The notes under the pieces were generated by a model that saw nothing but the letters and a program-made list of their open reading frames with translations, was not told the origin of the DNA and did no database searches. Both the position numbers and the translations under genes were made by a program. 64,000 nt of DNA from Flaveria trinervia (Eukaryota; Streptophyta; Magnoliopsida; Asterales; Asteraceae), in contig CM046451.1 of NCBI GenBank assembly GCA_025506515.1, positions 53,210,356-53,274,355 of the forward strand. Reading direction: 5' to 3'. Positions 34,081 to 43,724 of this stretch are shown in pieces (the stretch's first letter is position 1; every line of letters starts with the position of its first letter).

Positions 34081-34508
34081 ATGTGCAGGGTGTTCGCTAC
34101 AGTCCTGCAACCAACACGTGGATTGTAGATAGCGGAGCATCCAAGCACATGACAGGAAACAAGGCTCTTTTATCAAACGTCAAACTAATAAAAGGCGGGC
34201 ATGTTTCGTTTGCTGGTAACAAAGGAGGTTATATCACAGCTTAGGGAGAGGTTGGAAATCAGAAAGTTAAGTTTGATAAAGTGAACTACGTTCAACAACT
34301 TCAAAAGAACTTACTTTCTATTTCCCAAATATGTGATAATGGATTTAAAGTCATAGTCGACAGCAAGAAGTGTTACGTCCTAAAGAAAAACTATGTAATT
34401 CCAGAGGACCAAGTTCTGATGATAGCTTCAAGATATAAAGACCTTTATGTTTTGGATCTCTCAACGGTTTCTACAACGGATTATGAAGTTCAGTGCTTCC
34501 TATCAAAC
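34081..34508 (+). pseudogene. Aspartic protease of element B, ending at the integrase deletion
   Basis: TWIVDSGASKHMTGNKALL with the intact DSG site (Asp codon 34128-34130), then KGGHVSFAGNKGGYITA and a TAG where A has a sense codon. Frame 34281-34535 continues with VNYVQQLQKNLLSISQICD and LYVLDLSTVSTTDYEVQCFLS, the pre-integrase start. At about 34499-34508 the sequence jumps directly to FGTPCKLL, which belongs after the integrase core. About 730 bp present in A (roughly 7635-8362) are missing. Confidence 0.85.
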
Positions 34509-35229
34509 CATTTGGCACGCCGTGCAAACTTCTGAAGAAGACTCAAGAAGGAAAATTCAGTGAGAAGGCTGATGAAGGGATCTTCCTAGGATACAACATA
34601 CTGAACAAGAGAGTTTAGAACAACTCAACGGGTTTAGTAGAAGTGTGGTGTAATGTTGATGTTCAGAGATATACCACACCACCTATTGGAAAAGGACCCG
34701 CTTATTTTTTCGACTATGATGGATTCTTTAAGTCCTTCAACATCCCTATCTCTCCTTTTGATGACGAGTTAGCTACACGAATGATGTATGATATCGTGAA
34801 TACACCATATCTTGATCCAACATCATCGAGCTCACAGGGAGAATCATCTCATCACTCAGGGGGAGCACTAGAAGACAGTGACTCCTCCTCAGAATATGAA
34901 GCTGAAGAGGACGTCCAGAACAATTAGGAGAGACAGGTTCCACTTCCTACAAGTCCACAAACATCTAACAGTGATGCCTCTCTGACTTTGGAACCTCAAA
35001 CTCCTTCTACCTCAGATGCAGAACCAAATGTTCATAATCTTGGCTCTGATGTAGTTGTTCTTACCACTCCAGGATCACGTCTAAATGTCTATCATTCCCT
35101 AGACAATGTCATTGGGGATGTCAGATCAGGAGTGTAGACCAGAAATCAGCTGTACTCAGCTGATTATGCCTCTGTAATGGAAAAATGATACATTCACGAT
35201 GGTGCTTATCGGTGTTTTGTCTCGCAGTT
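34509..35229 (+). pseudogene. Pol hinge of element B after the deleted integrase
   Basis: The sequence runs from FGTPCKLLKKTQEGKFSEKA and GIFLGYN (the integrase C-terminal extension) through frame 34643-34927 (KGPAYFFDYDGFF, an acidic Ser-rich stretch SSSSQGESSHH) to PLPTSPQ, DVRSGV and TRNQLYSA just before RT. Stops at about 34617, 34927 and 35138. In intact Copia elements this region links integrase to RT. Here it follows directly on the protease. Confidence 0.78.
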
Positions 35230-36160
35230 TGAGCCAAAATATGTTAGTGAAGCACTGAATGATGAGGCATGGGTGAGTGCCATGCAAGAGGAACTTCTTC
35301 AATTCAAGAAGTTAGGTGTATGGACACTGGTAGATAGACCTAAAGGTGCTAAGGTGATTGGCACCAAATGGGTCTTGAAATGCAAGAAGAATGACCAAGG
35401 TGTCATTATCAGGAACAAAGCTCGACTGGTAGTTCAGGGATTTCTACAAGTCTAGGGGATTGATTATAATGAAGTGTTTGCACCCGTGGCAAGGATGGAA
35501 GCCATTCGCATCTTCCTTGCCTATGCATCGTATATGAAGATCGAAGTCTGTCAACTAGATGTGAAGAGCGCATTCCTTCATGGTGAAATTCGAGAGACAG
35601 TTTATGACAGTCAACCCGAGGGATTTGAAGATCCTTATCATCGGGACAGAGTTTACAAACTTGACAAGGCCTTATACGGGCTTCATCAAGCTCCAAGGGC
35701 CTGGTATGAGAAACTCTCGACTCATAAGGGGAGTCATTGACTGCACATTATTTATCAAAGAAAAGGATAGAGACTTACTGCTAGTACAGATCTATGTCGA
35801 TGACATAATATTCGGTTCAAAGAACGAAGAGTTATGCAAAGAATTTGAAGCAGTAATGAAGGCGGAGTTTGAGATGAGTGCCATGGGGGAAATGAAATTC
35901 TTTCTCGGGTTACAGGTGGATCAGACACCCAAAGGGATTTTTCTATATCAGACCAAGTATGTGGGAGACATTATCAGTAGGTTTAACATGGAGAATGCTT
36001 CTGTAGCTGGAACTCCACTTGCTACAAACCATGATATAGCACCTGATGAAAATGGAGATTTGGTAGATGCAACAATGTTCCGAGGAATGATTGGATCTCT
36101 CATGTACCTTACTCCCTCTAGACCTGATATCATGTATGCTACATGTCTATGTTTAAGATA
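35230..36160 (+). pseudogene. Reverse transcriptase of element B
   Basis: Blocks in order: FEPKYVSEALNDEAW, MQEELLQFKKLGVWTLVDRP, IGTKWVLKCKKNDQG, NKARLVVQGF, FAPVARMEAIRIFLAYAS, VCQLDVKSAFLHGE, ALYGLHQAPRAWYEKLSTH. A frameshift near 35730 and a TAG near 35454 interrupt it. The second frame carries DCTLFIKEKDRDLLLVQ and the catalytic YVDD (35793-35804), then FEMSAMGEMKFFLGLQV. The active site is intact, and the domain needs only two repairs compared with family members. A lacks this domain. Confidence 0.9.
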
Positions 36161-36755
36161 TCAGGCTAAGCCAAAGGTTAACCATCTCATCGGGGTTAAG
36201 AGGATATTTCGTTATTTGAAGGGCACACCCACACTTGGGTTGTGGAATCCTCATGATGACGACTTTGAGCTCACGGCGTATAGTGACTCGGATTACGGGG
36301 GCTGCAAGATGAATTACAAGTCTACATCAGTAGGGTGTCAATTCTTTGGGTGGAGATTAGTGACCTGGCAGTGTAAGAAGCAGACCTCGGTTGCGCTATC
36401 AACCTGTGAAGCCGAATACGTTGCAGCTGCAAGTTGCTGTTCTCAAATCATTTGGATTCAACAGCAAATGCGGGACTACGGTTTAAATTTATCTTCTACT
36501 CCTATTTATGTTGATAACTCTGCTGCAATTGCAGTAACTAAAAATCCAGTACAACATGCTAAGACCAAACACATCGGTATAAAATATCATTTTATACGGG
36601 ACTGCTTTGAAAAGAATTTAATTGATGTGGTAAAAATAAATACGGATTTCCAACGCGCTGACCTCTATACAAAAGCTTTTGACAAACCACGTTTTCTATA
36701 TCTGTTAGAGGTCAACGGCGTTAAAAAGAAAAGTGATGTTATTCATGATGATTAG
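36161..36755 (+). pseudogene. RNase H of element B (open to the Pol stop)
   Basis: The frame 35580-36755 is open from RT to the end of Pol: KRIFRYLKGTPTLGLWNP, AYSDSDYGGCKMN, ALSTCEAEYVAAASCC, YVDNSAAIAVTKNPVQH, KHIGIKYHFIRDCFEKN, LYTKAFDKPRFLYLLEV. The Asp-Glu-Asp catalytic pattern is complete. It is fused to RT, as usual, and ends at 36755 before the spacer. This is the best-kept pol domain of the family in the window. Confidence 0.9.
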
Positions 36756-36897
36756 CATGTGTAGTCCGATACAGTTTAGTCTATTTTTTTTTTCTTTTTT
36801 TATTTATTTATTATATTTTGTTTTAAATTAAATTTATGTTATTTAGCTGTCTATTAAAATCCTAAAATATGTAAATCGGTTATGATTTTAGAATTTT

Positions 36898-36911
36898 AGG
36901 GGGAGAATAGG
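36898..36911 (+). other. Internal polypurine tract downstream of RNase H (B)
   Basis: AGGGGGAGAATAGG lies about 145 bp past the pol stop, followed by a purine run GGAGAAGGAGAAGGAGAG at about 36930. The tract is identical in A. It resembles the element's own 3' tract but has no LTR after it. Confidence 0.5.
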
Positions 36912-37469
36912 TCAGCCAGTAAGATTAAAAAAAGGAGAAGGAGAAGGAGAGGCTAGCTGACAGAAGGTAGATCGTATATGTGATACCGATTCAAATACTT
37001 TGGAAAATGATAGTACACAGGAACAAATCAAGTGGGACTTTAATATTTAATTTAGAAAAGATGCAAAATTCAAAGTCTAAGTCTGTGTAATCTGAGCAAT
37101 ATAAAAGAAATATGATAGAAAAACTGGTATCTACTAAGGTAACACAATGAAAGTAGACCTAGAGGTTGCTAGACCATAGATGATATGTCGGTAGATTCAA
37201 CACAATAGATGATTAGACCTGACTGGTGATCTCAAGATCAAATTAAGTTGTTCAACTGACTATGGGCTCCCATCTTATCACTGGTTAACACAATCAACAA
37301 TATTCCAATAAGGGGTAACAAGCATGTAAACGCCACAAATGTGTGCGGATGACCATAAATAGAGCAAAGCACGAAAAAAAAGCAAATGCTATCAAGCTAA
37401 TAACTTATGTTTTTGGTGCATTATGTGCTAAAGAAATTAACGAAGCTCTAACAAGAAGATAGGTTGTCT

Positions 37470-37579
37470 GCCTCTCTGTTGTGCGATGGCACTGAACTGA
37501 GGATAAGCATAACCTAGATATTCTAGAATTCATTGTTGTCTGCCGCCTCTCTGCTGTGCGATGGCACTGACCTAAGGAT
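37470..37579. repeat. Pair of 35-bp direct repeats, 75 bp apart (B)
   Basis: GCCTCTCTGTTGTGCGATGG at 37470 recurs at 37545 as GCCTCTCTGCTGTGCGATGG, each continuing to GAGGAT or AAGGAT. The pair and its spacing match A at 5882/5957 on the opposite strand. Confidence 0.85.
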
Positions 37580-38155
37580 GGTTTCTCTTTGAAAGCTCTA
37601 AGAATAGTCTCTTCTTGTCAAAATGCCCATAGAGCGCTCAAAAGCTCCTGAGGAATGTTGATTATCATATAAGCGTGGGATCCACAAATGTTGGTTGAAA
37701 TAATGAACCTTAAACTATCACCAATGTGTGTCAAAAGTCTGTGTATGGATTTAAGAGGACAAATATACTGACAATCATCGTGGATACAAATTCTTGAAAG
37801 TCCAAATCAATGTGGGAATCTAATAGTACCAGCATGATTTCCTAAATTTGCTAACGACTCTGGATGAAAACCGAGAAGTGAGCATCAAATTGTTTTGATA
37901 ACATGTCCCAAATGATTTGACTTGCCTATATGATTCCAAAATTGATCTGGTCCAGGTTTGGTCAAACTAAATAGAAGCTGCCTATTTCAGAAACGAATCT
38001 AGTAGAGTTCTATCTTAGGATTTACCTCTCACAAAAAGTTAAAAACAAGTTTAATTTTTGTACTTTAGTTTAATTTTCTATTTATTTAGTCATTTCAGTT
38101 TATTTGTTGTCGGGCTACATCATGGAATTCAGTAAGGGATTAATTCACCTAAAAG

Positions 38156-38289
38156 GGTCATGTCTGAGATGACCACATGTGTTTTCAAAAGATAAATGGG
38201 TCACGTCTGAGGTGACAAAGTGTTTAAAATGATCATGTCTGAGGTGATCAAAAGTTTTTCAAGATAAAAGGATCATGTCTGAGATGATC
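38156..38289. repeat. Four hairpin units with constant GTCTGAG loop (B)
   Basis: Units at 38156-38174, 38200-38216, 38231-38249 and 38271-38289 have the form GATCATGTCTGAGGTGATC. The outer arms pair (GGTCAT/ATGACC, GTCAC/GTGAC, GATCA/TGATC) while the central GTCTGAG is invariant. Confidence 0.87.
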
Positions 38290-38369
38290 AAATATGTATA
38301 ATGTTTATTCTAAAGCTTAAAAAGGGTTTAAATGGCAAATGGTAAAAAATGCAGAAAATTTCATAGGTA

Positions 38370-38640
38370 TGACCCATTCGGACGAATGGAGCATGAGTAT
38401 GGACTTATCATGCGAATGCGAGCTATTCGTACGAATGGACCATGAGTATGGACCATTCAACCGAATGGCCCATACGAATGACCCAGTCGGATGTTTAAGC
38501 GCAAATGAATGAGTAAGTCACACGAATGAACTCTAGTCGGACGACTGAAGGGGGCCAACTGAACCAATCGCACGACTAAGGCCCATTCACCTGGATGAAA
38601 TGTGCGTATTAGCCAAGTCATATGATTGAATTTAGGTTAA
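38370..38640. repeat. Palindromic-word array in B spacer (first block)
   Basis: Repeated ATTCGTACGAATG, CATTCGGACGAATG and AGTCGGACGACTG words, about a dozen copies, some decayed at CG. It is the counterpart of 4845-5125 in A. Confidence 0.78.
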
Positions 38641-39029
38641 CTATAAATAGAGGGAGAATCGGTCGCAGAGACTCACCACTCCTAAATTTGCCCTAATTCG
38701 CATGACTAACGTTACTCTGCCCAAATTTCGTTTGATCACCATTTGAGCCTTCAAGATTATTGTTTGTTGTGAACTGACGATTTCTATTCACCATACAGGT
38801 ATAATGCGTTGCAATCCATGAAAATATCCATCAATTTAAGACCAAAATTGACGAATATGAATCCTAAAAGAAACCGAGATTTACATTGACGAATAAACTA
38901 ATAAAACTAAGTCCATTGTGCAATTAAATGTTATAATGTGTTTTGTCGATGGATTGCGAGTCTAATGAACAAGAGCACGAAGTCTAAAATTCAAATTGGT
39001 GAAAAATTGAATTTGAATTGAACAGTTAG

Positions 39030-39275
39030 AACAACATGCGAATGGACAGGTTGATGAACTTCTGTCGCACGACTGATGTGTGCGACTATCTAAATCGCAC
39101 AACTGAACCATGCGTATGAGGTCAGTCGCACGACTGGTGTAACCGCATGAGTTTACATACGCATGAGTGTAGTAGCACACTCCGTCGTACGTATGGGTTA
39201 ATTCGCACGACTGGAGTTCAGTCGCACTGCTAATTCGCACGACTTGATCTCAGTCGCACAACCTCATTCGCATGA
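39030..39275. repeat. Palindromic-word array in B spacer (second block)
   Basis: Words such as CAGTCGCACGACTG (39122) and ATTCGCACGACTG (39200) repeat about ten times. Counterpart of 4229-4440 in A. Confidence 0.78.
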
Positions 39276-39328
39276 TAGAAAAGAAGGTTTTCAAGTCCAA
39301 GTGATTCAAGACATTCTTAGCCAATGGA

Positions 39329-39356
39329 TACTAATGTTTACTTTATTGTATAACAG
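39329..39356 (+). promoter_or_regulatory. 3' splice acceptor and branch-point-like sequence ahead of third ORF (B)
   Basis: TACTAAT (39329-39335), a T-rich tract, then TATAACAG abutting ATG 39357. The same boxes occur in A. It would make the third ORF the first frame of a spliced subgenomic RNA; the donor is not identified. Confidence 0.55.
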
Positions 39357-42300
39357 ATGACAAGTTGATGGACCATGAGTACGAAGCACAACATATGTGC
39401 TCATCTAGATCTGACATACAGAAATGCTTCAGACTTTTCTAGCATTATCACCTTTCTAAGGAGATCGAGAATTGCACATGCTATATATCTGCTCCATGTA
39501 CTCCATATCGTTCTATACAACAGGCCTTCTGGGAAGGTGCAGTAGTTGACCGATCTTCTGAGCCTCACTGTATCAGGAGTACTATCTTTGGAGAGGCGAT
39601 TGAGATCACAAAGGAAGATCTCAGGATTGTGCTACAGTTGGGGGAAGATGTTGACTGTCCTACTAGACTACACCCCCTTACTGTCAGAGGATGTTTTCTT
39701 CGAGCTAAGTACTCTGGGGACATCAATGTAGGGGTGCTCAACAAGAGCAACCTGTGTCCCCAGTTCAAGTACCTTGCTCACGTACTGTTGAAGTTCATAG
39801 TGCCCAGGAAGGGAGGATTTGGTGAGTTGTTAGATCAGATCCAGAACGCCTATGTAGCGTTGGTGCTGAACCTCCACGATGATTTTCTCCTACTTAGTGG
39901 AGAAGATTGAGGGGAAAGGGAAGGAGGGCTTCTGCATGTACCCCCAATTCATGCAGAAGATTATAGACCAGAAGCTCCCTTCCTTGCTGAAGGAGAAGGA
40001 AGATGCAGTAGTGATTGAGGTGACGGATGATACCACCTTAGACCGGATGAAGGTGTACAGGGGGAAGTAGTTGAAACCCTCTGTCAGGAGACTATTCGGG
40101 CATCTGGCCCGTGAGGACTATGTGGTGCCAGCTCGGAGGAAGTGGTGCCACGATGATAGTGATTCTGATGTTGAGCAAATTGCTCTACCCTCTGATGACT
40201 CTGACGATGATGATAGCAGGGATACTGGAGATAGCATGCACATTCCACCGAGGGGCACAACGACTGATAGTACACATCCAGTATCTGCCCCCACTGGTGA
40301 TATAGCATAGTCGGCTAGGTTTCACCAGGATTTTATACCTGGTGAGGATGATGAGGAGTCAGATGAGGAGCCACTGACTAGGACTGTGGGAAGCAAAGTC
40401 GTTCCCACAGAACATGGACTGTGGGCGGTTGGTGAACGCCCCAGTGGATCGGGAGAGACTGCTGTTGACCCGACCTATGCTTGAGAGCCATCCAGCCGTG
40501 TTCTAGGGGGAGCATCCTCCTCGACAGGATCGAGGAAGAAAAGGATGTCTCAGCCCCATGAGATGAAGAAAAAGAAGCGCAGACATACCTACATCACCAC
40601 CTCAGCCACCACCATAACCACCTCAGCCACCACCATAACCACCTCTATAGCCACAACCACCACCACGGCCACCTCTACAGCAACCACTACCATTCCCACA
40701 CCCCCTACCATTGTCACCACACCACCCAGCACTACATATATCCCATCCACCACCATATCATTCACACATACATCACCACCACTATCATCTAGACCTAACC
40801 CAATCTTCACCACTGCCACCACTACTACCACTAGCCACCAAGCCAGGCCATCATCACATCCCACCCACCTATATGGATCACCTCTACCTCCCATTGGGGT
40901 AGAGGAACAACTATCAGCGCTGAACCGTATGGTAATGCATCTGTTAGCAGCCAATGACGAGAAGACTGCACAGATTCGTCAGCTGGCAGATCTCACAGCT
41001 GCACAGTCCGAGCAGATCTCTCAGAAGGCACAGTTGATTGAGCAGCAGGCACAGCAAATGGCTGGTCAGAGCAAAGAGATTGTCCAACTCCACGAGCATA
41101 GAGTCATATCAGCAAAGAAGATTGAGGAGTTGGAGGATGCTAAAAAGTCTATCATGCTCAAGCTCAAAGGAAGTAAAGATAAGCCTCTAAAGATAAAGGA
41201 AGGAGATGGTGATGAGGGTGAGGATGATGATGAGGATGAAGATGAAGTGAGTGATGATGATGAAGGGGATGAGGAAGAAAAGACAGAGGAGAGGCAGGAG
41301 GATGATGATGATGAAGGAGGAGATGCACCTGCATCTGCCTCAGCTCAGGGTCAAGAAAGAATATCAAAGAGAAATCAAGACCAACGAGCTTCCTCTTTTG
41401 CCTCACCAACTGATGATCCAACGATTCTAGATAAAAGTAATGATTAGATGATTATGTATTTGATAGCTTTTGTACTTGAATCATGTATTAAACTTATGTA
41501 TTTGATGTGTATATTAAGATTAATGTATTTCTGTCTTCATTATTAACTAACGTTTGACGTGTTACATGTTTACAACAAGCAGATCCAAACTTTCAAAGGG
41601 ATGAATTTGATGTTGCTCCCCTTCAGCAGATCAAGACTCAATTGACTATGATTCTTGATCTGCAAGGGATCGTCAGGAGATCTGTGAGTTATACCCCTGA
41701 AGAAGGGGAAATAATTCATGATCTTTCAAATGAGCAACTGGCTAAAATGTTCAAGCTGAACCCAGATGAGATCATTAAGGATGCTCCAACTTTTGAGTCT
41801 ACCAGTGAAGAAGAGCTAAATGACATTGATGAGATAGAGATAGAAGACATCACAGCAGAGCACTATCCTCAGTACGCTGACAACGAGGGAAATGTGGTCC
41901 CTAATCTGGGTGAATCCCTAGTCAGTGATACATTTGTGGTATTGGATCAGATGGAGCAGGAGTCTGAGAATATTGAAGGAAAAGCCCAAGCCTCAAACGA
42001 CGATATTGATATAAGAAAGGCAGAATGGGCTACTTGTTTCGAAGAAATCTGAGCCCAACGCGCAGCTCCTAAACAGAATGTCTACACCGAACGTTACAGA
42101 GTGAAAAAACATCATAAGGTGTCAGGCAAGATTATTGCGTGGGCACATTTCGAGGATCTAAATGTTTATGCAATAAAGAGGGAAAATGGCATAGACTACT
42201 TTAGATTTCCACATGATATATAGACTATACCTGGTTTTGAGCTCAACCAGCTGGCGAAATTGAAGTTATTATATGCTGACCCAAGGAAGATGTCAGGCTG

Positions 42301-42787
42301 GTTTGAGGCTGCCCTAAAAAAAGAGTACCACACCAGGTGGGTCAACTTCAAACCTCAACAACCTACAAGGTATATCAGAAGATCTGAAGTTGACTCCATC
42401 ACTAGTAAGCCCAAGATAGTGCTAAAGTGGAGTCCTCCAAGAACAATGTCTAGAATCCCTCTCAGGGAAATGCCACAGGACTTCACTCCACACATTAAGT
42501 GCTGGTACTATGATTGGAGAACCGGGGAGGCGGTCATAGTTCTAAATAAAGAGGGACAAATGGATACCATCAGGGTGTTTGACCCAATGTGGCTCACTAA
42601 CTTATCTGATAATGATGTCTACACATTATACAAGTGGCCACTATTTTATGACCCGCAAGATAATGTACAAGCCCTCCAATTCCAAAATGTCATAAGACTC
42701 TGCTTTACGTTCGAGATACATGCAGGAGTCACAAGAGAGGAAAAGTACAAGAAGTATGAAGAGGTGATGCAGAACGTAAGACATTAG
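39357..42787 (+). pseudogene. Third ORF (env-like position) of element B
   Basis: ATG at 39357 directly follows the acceptor-like site. The N-terminal domain spans 39360-40070 (FLRRSRIAHA, GDINVGVLNKSNLCPQFKYLAH, GKGKEGFCMYPQFMQKIID) with frameshifts near 39480 and 39890 and a TAG at codon 4. The open frame 40545-41447 gives a basic cluster MKKKKRRH, a 90-residue Thr-rich tract, a Gln-rich coiled coil (about residues 120-210) and an Asp/Glu tract. Frames 41642-42052 and 42260-42787 add an acidic segment and a C-terminal domain (HIKCWYYDWRTGEAVIVLNK, VFDPMWLTNLSDND). No signal peptide or membrane helix. The basic cluster plus acidic tract suggests a nuclear or nucleic-acid-linked role (inference). 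Confidence 0.82.
41437..41582 (+). other. Candidate intron within the third ORF of element B
   Basis: A GTAATG donor at 41437, a CTAAC branch-like box at 41547-41551 and an acceptor CAAGCAG at 41582 define 146 bp. Removing it keeps the reading frame across the stop at 41447 and the untranslated-looking DNA up to 41640. A has the same sites 144 bp apart. Confidence 0.5.
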
Positions 42788-42801
42788 ATAGATCTAGGTC
42801 C

Positions 42802-42812
42802 AAGGGGGAGTT
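42802..42812 (+). other. Polypurine tract of element B
   Basis: AAGGGGGAGTT directly precedes the 3' LTR start TGTTGATAC. Confidence 0.92.
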
Positions 42813-43539
42813 TGTTGATACATATATGTACCTAGATCCTGATCTGAATGTAATATGTCTTACGCTTTATGTAACTATTGGGTACTTAATGAAATATAGA
42901 ATGTTTGGTTGTGTTTATAATGTGTAATATTTCATTAATGAGTTGATTAATGCATATTGACGTAATTATATAGGTTTATGATTGTTAGAAGTGTTATGCA
43001 TAATGTTATGGAATACACTCAAACTTGGTGAAGTGTAGTTCTCATGCATCCGACTGGACCATGCGCCCCAATAGTGGTCATGCGTCCGAATGGCCATGCG
43101 ACTGAGTGTCCATGCGCCTAAATAGTCCATACGCCTGAACAACTTCATGCGATTGACTCAATCGCACGACTGAACCTTTAGTCGTACGAATGAATCAACC
43201 GCATAGCTCAATCGCACGAATGAACCATACAAATGGTTCAGTCGCCCAAATGAGCAATACTAACCTATAAATACCACCTAATTCATGAAAAACGTAAGCA
43301 TTGATTCCTATTTGACTCCAGACGTACCCTAGTTGTCCAGAAGTCTCCAAGTTCGTACTCTAAGTTCATAGAATGCTGGAGATTGATTCCCAATCGATTC
43401 TTAACGTTAGATTCAATACCTTATTGTTTCTATGTGCGTTCTCACTGATTGGATCGCCAATCAAATAGGATTTCGCACTATTTGGTTTGGTTTACACATT
43501 AATCAGTTTGTATTTCGTTTAAAATACAAGATCCTAACA
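42813..43539 (+). repeat. 3' LTR of element B
   Basis: 727 bp, TGTTGATAC...CCTAACA, with TATAAATA at 43266-43273 and the same palindromic-word block as the 5' copy. Many differences from the 5' LTR are C/T or G/A at CG sites. Confidence 0.95.
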
Positions 43540-43544
43540 AGCAC
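43540..43544. other. Target-site duplication of element B (right copy)
   Basis: AGCAC, identical to 30019-30023. Element C's RNase H frame resumes directly after it. Confidence 0.9.
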
Positions 43545-43724
43545 TCAAGGACAAAACACATTAATATCAGGTTTCATTTAATTAGAGATAACTTTGAAAA
43601 AGGATTAATTAAACAAGTCAAAGTTAACACAAATGAACAATATGCTAGTTTGTTTACAAAAGCCTTTGATAAATAGAGATTTAAGTATCTTATTTCAACT
43701 ATTGAGATGATAAACTTTGAGTAG
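43545..43724 (+). pseudogene. RNase H of element C, second part
   Basis: Continuing in frame from 30023 the segment reads TKHINIRFHLIRDNFEKGL, VKVNTNEQYASLFTKAFDK, one TAG, then RFKYLISTIEMINFE and the stop at 43722-43724. It is the normal C-terminus of Copia Pol separated from the rest of its gene by 13.5 kb of element B. Confidence 0.9.

Larger units (their letters stand above)
36756..39356 (+). other. Pol-to-third-ORF spacer of element B (non-coding)
   Basis: No credible gene in 2.6 kb. In order it contains an internal polypurine tract, the 35-bp repeat pair, four hairpins and two palindromic-word arrays, then a branch/acceptor-like site abutting the third ORF. The order and spacing match A 6689-4138. 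Confidence 0.78.
30024..43539 (+). mobile_element. Element B: SIRE/Maximus-like Copia retrotransposon, integrase-deleted
   Basis: LTRs of 727 bp each (30024-30750, 42813-43539) in direct orientation, a perfect 5-bp duplication (AGCAC), a tRNA(Met) primer site with one mismatch, and a polypurine tract define the element exactly. Its interior is leader, gag, linker, protease, RT, RNase H, a 2.6 kb spacer and a third ORF. The LTRs differ at roughly 45 sites (about 6 %) by eye, mostly transitions. The integrase core is deleted. Same family as A, which instead lacks RT. Confidence 0.96.

Noticed and set aside
38370..39275. Satellite DNA array
   Set aside because: The words are short and degenerate with irregular spacing, unlike a satellite with fixed monomer length.
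40589..40954. Long minus-strand frame rich in Val opposite the third ORF of B
   Set aside because: It is the antisense of the ACC/ACT repeats that encode the Thr-rich tract; no independent evidence of a gene.
42813..43539. A host gene in the LTR (TATA box followed by open sequence)
   Set aside because: The TATA box is conserved in all four LTRs of the family and drives the element itself; no downstream host frame exists.
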